Below, piece by piece: positions 63,557 to 64,000 of a DNA stretch of 64,000 nt. Positions within the stretch are counted from its first letter, which is position 1, and every line of letters starts with the position of its first letter. The notes beneath the pieces were generated by a model that was given only the letters and a program-made list of their open reading frames with translations, searched no databases and was not told the DNA's origin. The DNA comes from an uncultured Lachnospiraceae bacterium (GTDB lineage Bacteria > Bacillota > Clostridia > Lachnospirales > Lachnospiraceae): assembly GCA_902786515.1 (NCBI GenBank), contig CADADA010000018.1:1-64000 (forward strand), given 5' to 3'. A program made the translations under genes and the position numbers.

Positions 63557-64000
63557 ATGGAAGAAGCAAAAGAAGATAAGTATGTTCTTGCTATGTATGA
63601 TATCCGGGGAAAACAGGAATTTATTTTCCGTACCAATAAATTACAGGAGATTGCAGGTGGTTCTTGGATTGTACGGGATTGCTTTGAGGATTATCTTTTT
63701 CCGGCTGCAACAAAAATTCAGTTAAAAGAAGGAAACAAAGGTATCTATTCATATAAGCATGAATCTGAGGGAAATGGTGATTTTAAGGTTGACAAATATA
63801 AAAAACACATAGAAGAAGGTTATATAGGCGAAGTAATCTACGACGGAGGCGGTAATTTTATTCTTCTTTTTAAAAATGAGGAAATTTTTAAAAAAGTTAC
63901 CTATCAGTTTACAAAGTCTCTGATGGAAGCTATAGGGACACTCAGGGTATCGGGAACATGTATAAAGATAGATAACTTTGATGATTATGAAAGAGACAGA
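63557..64000 (+). CDS. cas10: Cas10, 3' end beyond window
   Basis: Large subunit of the type III effector. Only the first 148 codons are visible. MYDIRGKQEFIFRTNKLQEI (residues 13-32) and AGGSWIVRDCFEDYL are the start of Cas10/Cmr2-like proteins associated with TIGR03986 RAMPs. VIYDGGGNFILLF near 95 is also family-like. The GGDD polymerase motif, if present, lies outside the window. AAAAGGAG ends 8 bases before ATG 63557. Production of cyclic oligoadenylate cannot be judged from this part. Confidence 0.82.
   Translation, partial: MEEAKEDKYVLAMYDIRGKQEFIFRTNKLQEIAGGSWIVRDCFEDYLFPAATKIQLKEGNKGIYSYKHESEGNGDFKVDKYKKHIEEGYIGEVIYDGGGNFILLFKNEEIFKKVTYQFTKSLMEAIGTLRVSGTCIKIDNFDDYERDR

Noticed and set aside
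63486..63725. 79-codon frame overlapping the cas10 start
   Set aside because: No ribosome site, and most of it overlaps clearly coding cas10 sequence in another frame. At best the first 25 codons before 63557 could be a tiny gene.
1..64000. tRNA, rRNA or riboswitch genes
   Set aside because: None recognised by eye in any intergenic region; a covariance search could still find a small RNA.

Overview
The window looks like the chromosome of a motile, low-GC Gram-positive anaerobe, most likely a Lachnospiraceae/Clostridia member. The evidence is AT-rich coding sequence, strong AGGAGG-type ribosome sites, several flagellin genes, a sigma-28-type promoter, clostridial agr genes with a cyclic-lactone-type peptide, and IS66 and IS1634 remnants. 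The genus is inference. No rRNA or tRNA was recognised.

1-12.9 kb, flagellins and first glycosyltransferases. A flagellin truncated by the window edge is followed by a duplicate flagellin 5' fragment fused to a Maf-like (MptE/DUF115) motility accessory gene. Five glycosyltransferase-like genes follow. Next are a flagellin with its own sigma-28 promoter, a small zinc-ribbon gene, a 163-bp MITE-like palindrome, and a flagellin carrying an HExxH metallopeptidase domain (flagellinolysin type).

12.9-38.5 kb, surface glycan assembly. A LicD-family fusion protein sits with a ribulose-phosphate epimerase homologue, an IspD/TarI-type cytidylyltransferase and a TarJ-like dehydrogenase. This looks like a CDP-polyol module. 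Many glycosyltransferases, methyltransferases, a radical SAM protein, a deoxysugar SDR/RmlC pair and several unfamiliar proteins follow. A Rossmann-like module recurs on five unrelated enzymes.

38.5-47.0 kb, a CMP-legionaminic-acid-type pathway: dehydratase LegB, aminotransferase LegC, PtmE, a DegT-like and a FemAB/GNAT-like protein, LegG, LegF and LegI. Together with the Maf-like gene this indicates nonulosonate glycosylation of flagellin.

47.0-50.2 kb, a decayed stretch: an SGNH-hydrolase-like remnant, a broken IS66 element, and an unknown gene with a nuclease-like motif.

50.2-64.0 kb, an unusual type III CRISPR region. Two nearly identical cas6 genes bracket three repeat arrays (6, 1 and 7 spacers). 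Each array has a copy of the same leader and is followed by a whole or broken cas2. Copies of a zinc-peptidase-like gene, all damaged, lie between the units. An IS1634-type remnant interrupts one of these copies, and a reverse-transcriptase relic follows the intact cas2. Inside the same interval is a complete agr-type quorum-sensing set: agrB, a LytTR regulator, a GHKL kinase and, after the second cas6, an AgrD-like peptide gene. Matching 21-bp-phased direct repeats precede agrB and the peptide gene. The peptide gene is followed by a large RAMP protein (TIGR03986 type) and the start of cas10. The layout suggests, but does not prove, quorum control of a type III CRISPR effector.
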